A stretch of 64,000 nucleotides of DNA from Hemileia vastatrix (lineage: Eukaryota; Basidiomycota; Pucciniomycetes; Pucciniales; Zaghouaniaceae). The stretch lies in the NCBI GenBank assembly GCA_030280995.1, contig JASXTE010000008.1, forward strand, positions 7,295,212 to 7,359,211, given 5' to 3'. The notes under the pieces are model-generated. The model ran no database searches. It worked only from the letters and a program-made list of their open reading frames with translations, and was not told the DNA's origin. Position numbers and translations under genes: made by a program. Position 1 is the stretch's first letter. Each line of letters starts with the position of its first letter. Shown piece by piece: positions 23,253-33,600 of the stretch.

Positions 23253-24055
23253 TGTCACGCGCCACGTGACACTCAAGGCAAAAGTAGCTCATTAAATCAA
23301 TACTAAAGGGTTCAAATCCATACTCGAAGCGCAGAAAGCAACTCTCCATAGCAACTGCGACTTTCCTTTGTGTACTCGCTATTCAATTGCGCTAGCCTAA
23401 AACTCTAAATCTAAATTAGTCAATCTCTCAATAGTGTGTCTTAGTCTTTGTCCCAATAAGCAACGCACAGCGCAATAGTTAATATAATAGTACATTAAAA
23501 GGTTTATGAAATGTCTGCGGGTTATTAAGGGGTAGTGAGCATGGACTGAATGGTTAGTGAAGGATTAAGGGGTTAACAGATGTTAGTGAGGAGGGTCCAG
23601 GTGTAACGGATATATTTTAAATGGTTTGTGGTGTGCGGAATAGTGGATGAGTATGAGGTCAATGCGAGGAGGAGTAAAGGATATAAAAGGGGCTGGGTTT
23701 TTGGTTCGACATTCCTTAGAGTTAAATTATAAAACGTATTTATAGTTAATAGTGATAAAACTCTAAGTGAAAATCATTATTATTGTATCTTTCTTTATTT
23801 TCTCAATAATCATATCTAAATCCTAAATCTTTGATTTTTGAGTTTCCAACCCTTTGTGAGATCTTAAGAATTTTAATATTACCGTTCAATTATATTAGAA
23901 TCCTTCTCGAACATAACTCGAAGCAGTAGTTCTTCCTTCGAGTCATCCTCGAATCACTTCCTCGAACTATCCCTCTGTGCTTCGAAGAAGTATCTGAACC
24001 TTTTATCTCACTTGCAGGAAAATCCTCGACCTTGTGCGTGGGTCTTCCGGTGACA
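23253..24055 (+). repeat. 5' LTR of chromovirus F
   Basis: TGTCACGCGCCACGTGACA at the start and CCGGTGACA at the end. It is rich in TCGA sites and has a TATA box at 23682-23689. Confidence 0.93.
23682..23731 (+). promoter_or_regulatory. TATA box and predicted transcript start of F
   Basis: TATAAAAG at 23682-23689. About 30-36 bp downstream, AGAGTTAAATTATA (23718-23731) is the stretch that pairs with the primer-binding site, so the RNA should start close to 23718. LTR 2 has the same layout (31460-31467, 31496-31509). Confidence 0.6.
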
Positions 24056-24056
24056 G

Positions 24057-24070
24057 TATAATTTAATTCT
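24057..24070 (+). promoter_or_regulatory. self-priming primer-binding site of F
   Basis: TATAATTTAATTCT lies 1 nt after the LTR. It is the exact reverse complement of 31496-31509 in LTR 2 (one mismatch to LTR 1, where one base has changed). It does not start with TGG as a tRNA site would. The Tf1 element is known to prime cDNA from its own folded-back 5' end, and this arrangement fits that mechanism. Confidence 0.7.
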
Positions 24071-24132
24071 CCGTAGTTCTCATTCTTTGCACTACTACGT
24101 CCCTTTTCAGGTGTTTTCTCTAAATTCTTAAA

Positions 24133-25320
24133 ATGGCACCTGTTCAACGCACTCCTCCTACAGGCCCTACTACTAGAGCTCGCGCCAGAGGCAGGCCAAC
24201 AGCCACTAGGCTTGTTTCCCGCACTCACTCCTTGGAGCCACTCGACCTTAGGGAACGGCAACATTCAGTCCAATTGGTAGAAGACATCCCACAAGATTTC
24301 GATGATTCCAGTGATGATGAAGAAGGAGAGGATACAATGCACGAGGCACCATCCGCCCCTGCTAACCACCCTTCTGGTCAACCTTCAGAAACTGGACCAT
24401 CCAATTCTCTGGAAGATTTCATGAGAATTTTCATGAAGACCCTTTCAAATTCAACGTCTTCAGAGGGATCTAAATTCAAAACTCCTTCTATGAAATCTCC
24501 TGATAAATTTGATTGAGAACATCCAGACAGATTGCGACCCTTCTTGCAAACCTGCAAGCTCCTGTTCCATAATGACCCTCAAACCTTCAATAACGACCAA
24601 TTGAAAGTTGTTTATGCTTCTTCATTCCTGGCCAGAAAAGCAGCAAGATGGCTCAAACCTTATCTTCTCATGCTCTCTTCAACCGAAACCCACTTACTTA
24701 TTGATAACTGGGAAAAGTTCAAAGACCAACTCTTCACATTGTTTGGTGACCCTAATGAAACTGACAACGCAGAAATTGAACTTGATTTCCTTTGAATGAG
24801 TGATAATGGGAAAGCCTCTGAATATATCTCGAACTTCAGAGCGCTTCAAACTCGAGTAGGTTGGAATGATGCTGCCCTTAAGTATCATCTCAAAAAAGGA
24901 CTTCCTTCCAGGATTCTGGATCAGTTAAATCTTCACGGTCAGAAGATGACTACTTTAACAGATTTAATGGATTGAACCCTCAAAATTGACGGCGTTTACC
25001 TAGGACGACTTAAACATTGTCAATACGCCAACAAATCTCAAGGCTTAAATTTCAAATTGGGACCTTCTTCACACCCACAAACAACTCAATCCTCCTTGAC
25101 TCAATCCAAACCTATTAAGGGAAAGGACAAACCTCGACTGAAACGCTCGACCCCAGGCAATATCAGTAAAGTACTGGATCATAAAGGGGAACTTAAAGAA
25201 GCTGAGAGGAAGAGGCCAACAGATAATGGGTTATGTATGTATTGTGGGGGTAAGCACAAGCTGGAAGATTGTGTAAAATTGAAGGAAAGAGAAGGTACTA
25301 GTTTGAAGCCAAAAAACTAG
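24133..25320 (+). pseudogene. gag: Gag of chromovirus F, three in-frame TGA
   Basis: ATG at 24133. The N-terminus is basic and disordered (TRARARGRPTATR) with an acidic patch. The capsid region has RLRPFLQTCKLLF, AARWLKPYL and FKDQLFTLFGDP. Near the end is a CX2CX3-type zinc knuckle start (LCMYCGGKHKLEDC). TGA codons at 24514, 24793 and 24973 interrupt one continuous frame. In each case the preceding base is T, and Arg (CGA) is plausible there. The gag stop TAG is at 25318-25320, immediately after the frameshift site. Confidence 0.85.
25311..25317 (+). promoter_or_regulatory. minus-1 ribosomal frameshift site (A AAA AAC)
   Basis: The heptamer is in the correct phase for the gag frame (CCA AAA AAC TAG) and ends at the gag stop. 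The pol frame is minus 1 and is open only from 25302. Downstream structure was not evaluated. Confidence 0.8.
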
Positions 25321-28300
25321 TAGATAGTTTACTTGTGTGCAAAGCAAACTATCTTATCTCTCCCAGTGCACAGAACCTCCAAGTCTTAAGGACTGGAGTT
25401 GCCTTAAACCGCTTGAGATTCATTCTTTTTAAGGAGGATATCCCCTTCAGTTGTCTTATAGACTCTGGAGCTTCAATTTCTTTTGTCAGTTTATCTTTTG
25501 CCGAGAGGTTACAGCTGACATTTACAGATATTGATTGAACTCCAATTTACTTGGTTGAATCAGAGGAACCCAAATATTGGGTCAGTAAGAAAGTTTTATG
25601 GGTTTTCAACTTTCCAAATTTTCCCCCCTTTGAGTGGGAACTAACAGTCTTGGACGCCCCAAGGATGGACGATACCATTCTTGGCCATGAATTTTTAACG
25701 CATTGGAATCCTGAAATTGATTGGACATGGGGATTGATCCCCCCACGGACTAAGTATATTTCTGATTCTTCAATGCATGTCAATAGGGAATTTAACAACC
25801 CGCCTGACAATGTCCTGCTAGAGGACAAATCTCTTCCAGATGACTTGCAAGCATCTGATCTTTCTTTAAATGAGAAATTGGCTAACCCTTCTAGCTCAAT
25901 GACTTCACTCGAAGAGGACTTAAATTGTCTCGAAGTAATCAAATTATGCTCTCTCAATTCTGGTCTTCCCTCAACAGATTCTCTCGAAGATGATGAGGAC
26001 GACCAAATCGACGTTGAAGCCATTAAATCGACTCTACCAGAAATCTATCATGATTTCCTTGATGTTTTTTCAATCTGCAAGGCCGATAAGTTACCACCTC
26101 ATCAACCCTACAACCATCAGATAGAGTTAATAGGTCCAGTACCTCCGGCAGGTCCTGTCTATTCTTTGTCAAAGGACAAATCTCAAGTTCTTCAAGACTA
26201 CATTTCAGAGAATGTAGCCAAAGGTTTCATCAAAGCCAGTAAATCGCCAACCGGCTCCCCTGTCCTCTTTGTAAAAAAGAAGGATGGTAGTCTTATGTTG
26301 TGTGTTGACTATAGAAAGCTCAACACAGTCACTAAGAAGAATGCATATCCTGTTCCTCCTATGTCATTGCTTCTTACCCTTTTTAATTGTGCTAATTTCT
26401 TTTCTAAAATTGATCTTAGAGGCGCTTACAATCTTATTCACATTGCGGAAGGTCATGAACCACTGACTGAAATGCGCACTAGATTTGGTAGTTTTGAATA
26501 TTTAGTTATGCCTTTTGGATTGTGTAACGCACCATCTAATTTTCAAACTTTTGTCAATGACATCTTTCAAGATGTTGTCGAACAATTTGTCGTTGTCTAT
26601 TTAGATGATATTTTAATTTTCTTGAAGACACTGGATGAACATATTCATCATGTTCGACAGGTTTTAAATCGACTTCAAGGTCATGGACTCTACGCCAAGC
26701 ATAATAAATGCGAATTCCATCTTAAATCTATTGATTTTTTGGGTTTTACATTATCCACTGATGGTTTAGTCATGGATGAAAAAAAATTTCAAAAGGTCCT
26801 GGAATGGCCTGAGCCCAAATCCATTAAATCCCTCCAAGGATTTTTGGGTTTTGCAAATTTCTATAGAAGATTTATTAAAGATTACTCTAAAACTATTTCC
26901 AATCTTACTTCTCTTCTTAGAAAAGATATTCCTTTTGTTTTTACTTCTACAGCACGAAAGGAATTTGAAGCATTGAAGACGGCATTTACCACAGCTCCAA
27001 TTCTTCAACACTTTGATCCTACTGCTTTGACAATAGTCAAGACAGATGCGAGCGATTATGCTATTGCAGGGGTCATTTCTCAATTGAATCCGGAAACAAA
27101 ACTGTTTCATCCTGTTGCTTTTGAGTCACGCAAACTCATTGCAGCAGAATTAAATTATGAAATTCATGACAAAGAGCTTTTAGCTATTATTCATTGTCTT
27201 AAAAAATGGCGTTCTTTTCTTCTCAGCCTAGATAGTCCTTTTCAAATTTTAACAGACCATAATGCTTTGAAATACTTTATGTCTTCCAAAGTATTAACCA
27301 GGCGTCAAGCCAGGTGGGCTGAATTTCTGTCTGAATTTCCCTTTTCTATTTCCTATCGCCCAGGTAAGAACTGCATTGTCCCAGATATCTTGTCACGTCG
27401 GGGGGACGCATTTGTTGACAAAAATCCAGCAAATGTGAAATAAATCTTCAACGAATCAATTTTAACGACTCATCAACTTAATTCAATGACAATTCAATCG
27501 TTTCAAAATCCACTATCCAACATCCTTGAAGCTCAGTCGGAGGACGATTATTGTTTAGGGTTAAAAGTCAAAATACTCTCGAAGCAAGGGGCCAAAAGAT
27601 TTAGTATTGAATCAGGTCTATTAGTCTTCGAAGGTAGAGTAGTCATACCCGACAACAATGAGATAAAATTATGGATTTTCAACAGTCAACATGATTCTCC
27701 ATTAGCTGGTCATTTTGGGGTTGTTAAAACCTACCAGTTAATAGCGAGGGATTTTTTCTGGCCAGTTATGACCAGGGAAATCAAGGCCTTTATAAAAGCT
27801 TGTTACAAATGTAATAGGAATAAGGCTCCCCGTCACCGGAAGTATGGGTTGCTTCAACCACTTCCTATTCCCTCTAAACCTTGGGAATCTTTATCGATGG
27901 ATTTTATTTCTCAACTTCCTCTTTCTAATAATTTTGATGCTATATTAGTAATAGTAGATAGATTCTCAAAAATGTCTATTTTCATTAAAACCACTACTAC
28001 TGCTACTGCAGAAGATCTGTCAAAATTGTTTTTAGAATACGTATTTTCCAAACACGGCTTACCTAATGATATTATTTCAGATAGAGGCTCATTGTTTGTA
28101 TCCACATTCTGGACTCAACTTTGTCGACAACTCAATATCACGAGGAACCTCTCCACAGCCTATCATCCCAAAACCGATGGGCAAACAGAAAGGGTCAACC
28201 AAATCCTCGAACAATACCTTTGAATGTATGTCAGTTACCAACAAGACAATCGGACCACATGGCTACCATTGGCCGAATTTGCTTATAATAACTCGACTCA

Positions 28301-28946
28301 TTCTTCGACACAACAATCTCCTTTTGAAACTGTTTATGGAAGACATCCTCGATTCAATTCAATCCATGTAGGAACTAATCATCCTGCAGAACATTATCTT
28401 CGAACCATATCACGACTCCAAGAGGAACTTAAATCAAATCTGGAATTAGCAGTTCGAAGGTACAAGGAACAGGCTGACAAACATCGACAAACTGCTTCTC
28501 CTTTTAAACCAGGCAACAAAGTATGGCTCGACGCACGGAACATTCAAACGACTCGACCATCAAAGAAACTGGCTGAAAAAGGCTTGGGGCCATTCAAAAT
28601 TGACTCTGAAGTCTCTAAAACTGCATTTCGACTCAAGCTACCTCCTAAATGGCAGGCTATTCACCCTGTTTTTCTCGTATCTCTCCTGGAACTGGCTTGA
28701 GAAACATACCCAGGCAAGAACCAACCTCCTCCGGAACCGGTCTAAGTAGAAGACCATCTAGAGTGGGAAGTAAGCCATATCCTTGATTCAAGAATGCGCA
28801 AGGGGAAACTTCAATACCTCGTGGAATGGGATGGCTTCCTCGATGACTCAGAAAAAACATCCTGGGAACCAGCCATCAATGTTTCTAACGCCCCTGAACT
28901 CCTAAAATCTTTTCATCTTAAATACCCTTTAAAACCAAAACCTTAA
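25317..28946 (+). pseudogene. pol: Pol of chromovirus F: PR, RT, RNase H, IN, chromodomain
   Basis: Minus-1 frame relative to gag. Protease CLIDSGASISFVS. RT with VKKKDGSL, DYRKLNTVTKKNAYP, YLVMPFGLCNAPS and the catalytic YLDD. RNase H has KTDASDYAIAGV and TDHNALKYF. The integrase finger includes CYKCNRNKA, and its core shows MDFISQLP, SDRGSLF and HPKTDGQTERVNQ. Next come the GPF region (GLGPFKID) and a C-terminal chromodomain (EWEVSHILDSRMRKGKLQYL, VEWDGF, TSWEPA). Chromodomains steer such elements to heterochromatin. Stops: TGA at 25538, 28222 and 28699, plus TAA at 27441 and 28744. The remaining sequence is intact and homologous throughout. Confidence 0.92.
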
Positions 28947-29957
28947 AACTCTCTTTTTCTTTTCTCTGTTTTTTTTCTTTCTTTTAAAATCTAAAACATT
29001 TTTATTTCTAAAAATTTCTTTTGTTTTCTTCTTTATTCTTTTTCTTTTCAAAATGTTTCAACCTTCTTTTTTAAAAAAAAAGTAAAATTAAATTAAATTA
29101 AAATAAAAGTATAATAAAATAAAAATAAAAATAAGATAAAATAAAATAAAAAAAAAAAATTTCTTCTCAATTTTCTATATACATCACCACACAATATGGG
29201 GGGCGGACTTGCTAGCAAGTCGGCAACCTTGGACCCAAACTCACCATAGATTGAACACACATTGAGCTATTGATAAAGGAACCATACAATCAGGGATGAA
29301 CACCACTCAGCAGAACAGTTTTAGGTGGGTGTTCAAGTAGAGTTCAGTATGGGTTCAGTCTGAGTTCAGTCTGAGTTCCATCTGAGTTCCATCTGAGTTC
29401 AGGTTGAGGACTTGCTAGCAAGTCCACCCCCTATATTGCGTAGTGCATTTTTTTAAAATTTTATTTTCCTTGAACTATCAAAATTCTTCACGAACATTAC
29501 ACAACCATCTTTCTCGAACTTCACTTTAACTTCTAAATCAATTTTTTAAATTCTTTGAAACAAATTACTTCTTTCTTCAAAATTCTCTTAAAATTTTTAT
29601 TTTTTCATCTCTTCTTTTTTTTTCTTTTCTTTTTTCAAATAACTAAAATCCCTCAAATCTTCAATTAACAAACTTAAATAACATTTTTTTTCTTTATTCT
29701 TTTCATTAAATTTTCTTTACAACAAATTTTTTTCAATCAACTATATATATATTTTTTTTTCATTCAGACATATTCTTTCAAAATTAAAAAAAAAATTTCT
29801 ATTTAATTCTTTTTTGTTTTTTCTCTGTCTTTTCTTTGTTCTTATTTCTCTCAAAATCTTATAAAAAATAAATATTAAATTCTAAATAAAATAACAAAAA
29901 TAAAATAATTAAATACAAATTGTTTTTACATTTATTTTCTTCTTTTCTCTTTTTATT
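28947..29957. other. AT-rich tail of F
   Basis: Mostly T- and A-rich low complexity with no ORF on either strand. A CACTA-like MITE sits at 29185-29445. Confidence 0.6.
29185..29445. mobile_element. CACTA-like MITE, copy 2 (261 bp)
   Basis: Same termini as 3068-3317, with 3-bp CAT duplications on each side (29182-29184, 29446-29448). About 95% similar by eye to copy 1. It has additional GAGTTCAGTCT/GAGTTCCATCT units in the internal array near 29340-29400. Confidence 0.88.
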
Positions 29958-30925
29958 TTAAATTTTCTCTTTTATCTTCTCCCGAACCAATTCCTTCATC
30001 TTCTCCAAAATTTCCCTTGTCTCCTTTCTACATTTTTCAAAGTTCTCCCCCTCTCCTACCAGAATCAATTCCCCAAGTTCAAGTAACTCCTCGGCTACGT
30101 CGAAGGAAGCAGCATTGACAATTTTATCAATCTCGCCACTCAAGTCTTCAATATATTTTGCTCGTCAAACCTGACGAGGTTTCTTCGACCATACTTGATC
30201 GAGGGTTTCTTCGTTTTCCTCCCTAGAGGTAACAGTTGGTAATCTATCCTCCACCGACACTGCCACTTCCACAGAAGTGGGTCCCACAAGGGTTGCTTCC
30301 ACATTTGAAGCTTCCGTCGTAGGGACCTTGATGATGACATCTGAATTCTAAAACAGAATCATCAGTAATTAAATTTATAAATTATAAAAAGGTGAACTTA
30401 CTTCGAAGATTGGGTCAGGCTCCAAAAATAATCTAGGAGTGACCTTCTCTACCACCTCGCTTTCCTCTTTTTCATCTTTGATGACCACCCATTGCTTTTT
30501 CGGGGTTTCCCTCAAGATGGGAATTTCTTCTTCCTCCTCAACGACCCCCCTCTTGTTCGCAGCCCTAGCTACCCAGATGTTCCATCATCCTCAACTTCTT
30601 CCTCATTTCCCCCCACCGATTTATTGTCCCCAATGGACAAATCCCAAATTTCCTTGACTACTTCCTTCGTTTTAGGGATCACCCAATACTTCGTCTTAGT
30701 AAACCGACTCTCAATGTTGGCATTCTTTGCTAAGGCATCACAAGTCACTCTTCTCCATCAGCAAAACTCGCACTTCTGGCGAGGCCCTTGTGTCGCCGTG
30801 CTCTCCACGCAAAAATACTCCATCAACTCGCAAGCCGTGCAAGTCTTCGAAAATTGCCGTGTGACAACACCCCCATCCGCTTTAGGGTGTGGAGGCGTGG
30901 GAGTCAGTGTAGGGAAATCCGTCAT
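29958..30925 (-). pseudogene. accessory gene of chromovirus F, Zn2Cys6-like, spliced, antisense to gag-pol
   Basis: ATG at 30923-30925. Residues about 28-62 contain six Cys spaced CX2CX6CX12CX2CX6C (about 30740-30840), the same spacing as family-2 accessory ORF 1. One in-frame TGA sits inside the last CX6C where Arg is likely (CEFC then WRRVTCD). After a frameshift near 30583, an acidic linker leads to an intron at 30348-30401 (GTAAGT...TGTTTTAG, 54 bp). Exon 2 stays in frame through one more TGA (in TTGA context) to a helical, charged C-terminus (DVAEELLELGELILVGEGEN, ILEKMKELVREKIKEKI), stop at 29958-29960. The shape is a short N-terminus, zinc cluster, disordered linker and helical end, as in family 2. 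A DNA-binding regulator is inference. Confidence 0.68.
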
Positions 30926-31030
30926 AGTGATTTAAAGTAATAAAATAATAATTAAGTATAGAGGAAGGAAAATTAGTGTGGGAAATATGTTTTACGCTCA
31001 ACGGAGCTCGCATTCTTATACCCGGGCATC

Positions 31031-31833
31031 TGTCACGTGCCACGTGACACTCAAGGCAAAAGTAGCTCATTAAATTAATACTAAAGGGTTCAAATCCATA
31101 CTCAAAGTGCAGAAAGCAACTCTCCATAGCAACTGCAACTTTCCTTTGTGTACTCGCTATTCAATTGCGCTAGCCTAAAACTCTAAATCTAAATTAGTCA
31201 ATCTCTCAATAGTGTGTCTTAGTCTTTGTCCCAATAAGCAACGCACAGCGCAATAGTTAATATAATAGTACATAAAAAGGTTTATGAAATGTCTGTGGGT
31301 TATTAAGGGGTAGTGAGCATGAACGGAATGGTTAGTGAAGAATTAAGGGGTTAGCAGATGTTAGTGAGGAGGGTCCAGGTGTAAAAGATATATTTTAAAT
31401 GGTATGTGGTGTGCGGAATAGTGGATGAGTATGAGGTCAATGCGAGGAGGAGTAAAGGATATAAAAGGGGCTGGGTTTTTGGTTCGACATTCCTTAGAAT
31501 TAAATTATAAAACGTATTTATAGTTAATAGTGATAAAACTCTAAGTGAAAATCATTATTATTGTATCTTTCTTTATTTTCTCAATAATCATATCTAAATC
31601 CTAAATCTTTGATTTTTGAGTTTCCAACCCTTTGTGAGATCTTAAGAATTTTAATATTACCGTTCAATTATATTAGAATCCTTCTCGAACATAACTCGAA
31701 GCAGTAGTTCTTCCTTCGAGTCATCTTCCAATCACTTCCTTGAACTATCCCTCTGTGCTTCGAAGAAGAATCTGAACCTTTTATCTCACTTGCAGGAACA
31801 TCCTTGACCTTGTGCGTAGGTCGTCCGGTGACA
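31031..31833 (+). repeat. 3' LTR of chromovirus F
   Basis: Starts TGTCACGTGCCACGTGACA, a perfect 19-bp palindrome, and ends CCGGTGACA. Compared with LTR 1 it has lost several CpG sites (for example TCGA to TTGA twice near the end). Confidence 0.93.
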
Positions 31834-31838
31834 CAGAT

Positions 31839-33600
31839 CCAGCCAGTTTAGCCTCTTGGGGGAGGTCAGAACAATTGTCCAGTTTAGCCTCATGGGGGAG
31901 GAGAGAAAAATCTCAGAACCCTTTGTGCTGGCCCTAATCACTGGAACATCTTCGTCAAACTCTTCAGAATCAGAATCCTCATCTGTAGGTGGCCTCCTTG
32001 ATAATCCATCAGGCATAGTAAACGTTTTACCTGGTTTGTGTACCAGGTCAAAAGAAAAATGTTGAATAAATGCCACCCACCTAGTCATTGGAGCTTTTGG
32101 AAGACTAGGTGTATTGATCATCTGAACCAAAGATTTTGCATCCACCTGCAGCTCAAAATGCTGCCCCCACAAAACCGTCTGTAGCTTCTTTAAAATTTTA
32201 GCTACGCCACACAATTCCAACTTAGGTTGAGAATACCTAGATTCCACCTCATTAAACACCACAGACTCATATCTTACTGGCCTGAACCTCCCAGTCTTAT
32301 CCTCCTGAGACAAAACAGCACCAGCAGCAATATAACTTGAGTCCACTGCCAGATAAATTTTTCCAGCACCAACCCCATAATCCAACTTGTGAAGAACAAT
32401 ATCTTCACCAACAACCTTTTTCAACTTCTGAAAAGCCTCTTCACACTCTTCAGTCCATTCCCAATCTGCATCTTTTCTGGTCAACCTCCTTAAAGGTGAA
32501 GCCAACAAAGAAAAATCCTTAATAAAAATCCTGACATATACACTCACACCCAAAAATCCCCTGAATTCAGTAGTACTTTTAGGCCTTGGCCATGACTGGA
32601 TTTTATTAATCTTCTTCTTCGCCATAATCCTCCCCTCTTTACATACCACATGACCCAGAATTTCCAAAGCAGGAACACAACAACAGAATTTTGACCCTGA
32701 AATGGTCAAACCAGCCTCTTCAATCCTGAACAACACTCTCTCTAGAGTTATTGCATATTCGCACATAAACCTCCTTATGCCAGGGTTCTCCGCTAACACC
32801 TCAATACCATAATCAGTGGATGGTCCTTTAATTCCACCATCATCAATTAAAATACCCACATGAGTAGGAACCTCATCCTGAAAAATCCAAGCCATCTGTG
32901 CTTGATATACTGCCACTGAATTAGTTTCTCCCAGAGGAAACCTAGTGAGCTGAAATCTTCCCAAAGGAGTCTCAAAAGTTGTGAGAAGCCTTGAATCTGT
33001 ATGGAGTTCCCTCTCATAATAAACACCCATAATATCACCCAAAACATAACACACCCTTCCAGCAAAAGCTTCAACAAAATCCTCTGCACCTGGTGGCATA
33101 CCAGCGTCCTTGGTAGTGACTCTATTCAAGGCTCTAAGATCATGAACCACCCTCAACTTTCCATTCTGCTTTTTTACACAGAAAAATGGACTTGAGTAAC
33201 TGGATGTCGATTGTTCATATAACCCAGTCCTGACTCTTTCCCTAACAATCTCTACAAAATCCTCTCTAATAGCAGCTGGAATCAGAATAGGTTTGATTTT
33301 CCAAGGTTCATGGCAAACAACAGGAATCAAGTAAGGTTCCCCATAAGAGTGCTTCAATACACCCCTTTCCTCCTCAACAAACGCCACAGCTTTTTCCCTT
33401 AGCACAATAATGTGCAACAACAACTTCTTTTCTTCATCAGACAACCACCCATCAGGACCAAAATTAACAACTTTCAATCTTTCCACAGTCACCCTAGCCG
33501 TCTCTACAAATTCTGGAGGATTCTTCACCAAAGAACTACAGTACGGATCTCTTGACAAAGGAGGTCTCTTCAAAGGCGGATACTAGCCAACAGGCATAGG
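31839..33600 (-). pseudogene. pol: family-2 pol: RT and RNase H of copy C (part before F)
   Basis: An open frame of about 590 codons cut at 31839 by the F insertion. RT blocks: KQNGKLRVVHDLRALNRVT, CYVLGDIMGVYYERELHTD, and a catalytic box written LIDDGGIKGP rather than YxDD. RNase H: YLAVDSSYIAAGAVL, ELQVDAKSLVQ, then LVHKPGKTFTMPDGLSRRP. After SRRP comes an acidic linker that continues at 23252. The intact frame suggests a young copy. The frame also contains two mini-hairpins (31844 and 31880, plus-strand coordinates). Confidence 0.88.

Larger units (their letters stand above)
23253..31833 (+). mobile_element. chromovirus F (Ty3/gypsy), nearly intact, with perfect TSD
   Basis: Two 803-bp LTRs (23253-24055, 31031-31833) flanked by CAGAT (23248-23252 and 31834-31838). 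Copy D shows the empty site. The order is LTR, self-priming site, gag, minus-1 frameshift site, pol with chromodomain, AT-rich tail with a MITE, antisense accessory gene, LTR. The LTRs differ at roughly two dozen sites by eye, many of them CpG transitions. It inserted into the pol of copy C. Confidence 0.95.

Noticed and set aside
24514..28746. Alternative genetic code (TGA as Arg or TAA as Tyr)
   Set aside because: Stops sit at different residues in different copies, several families have TAA, TAG and TGA mixed, and TCGA-to-TTGA decay explains the F cases more simply.
30439..30935. Plus-strand ORFs of 72 and 147 aa near the F 3' LTR
   Set aside because: They are the complement of the antisense zinc-cluster gene, which has better domain and splice support on the minus strand.
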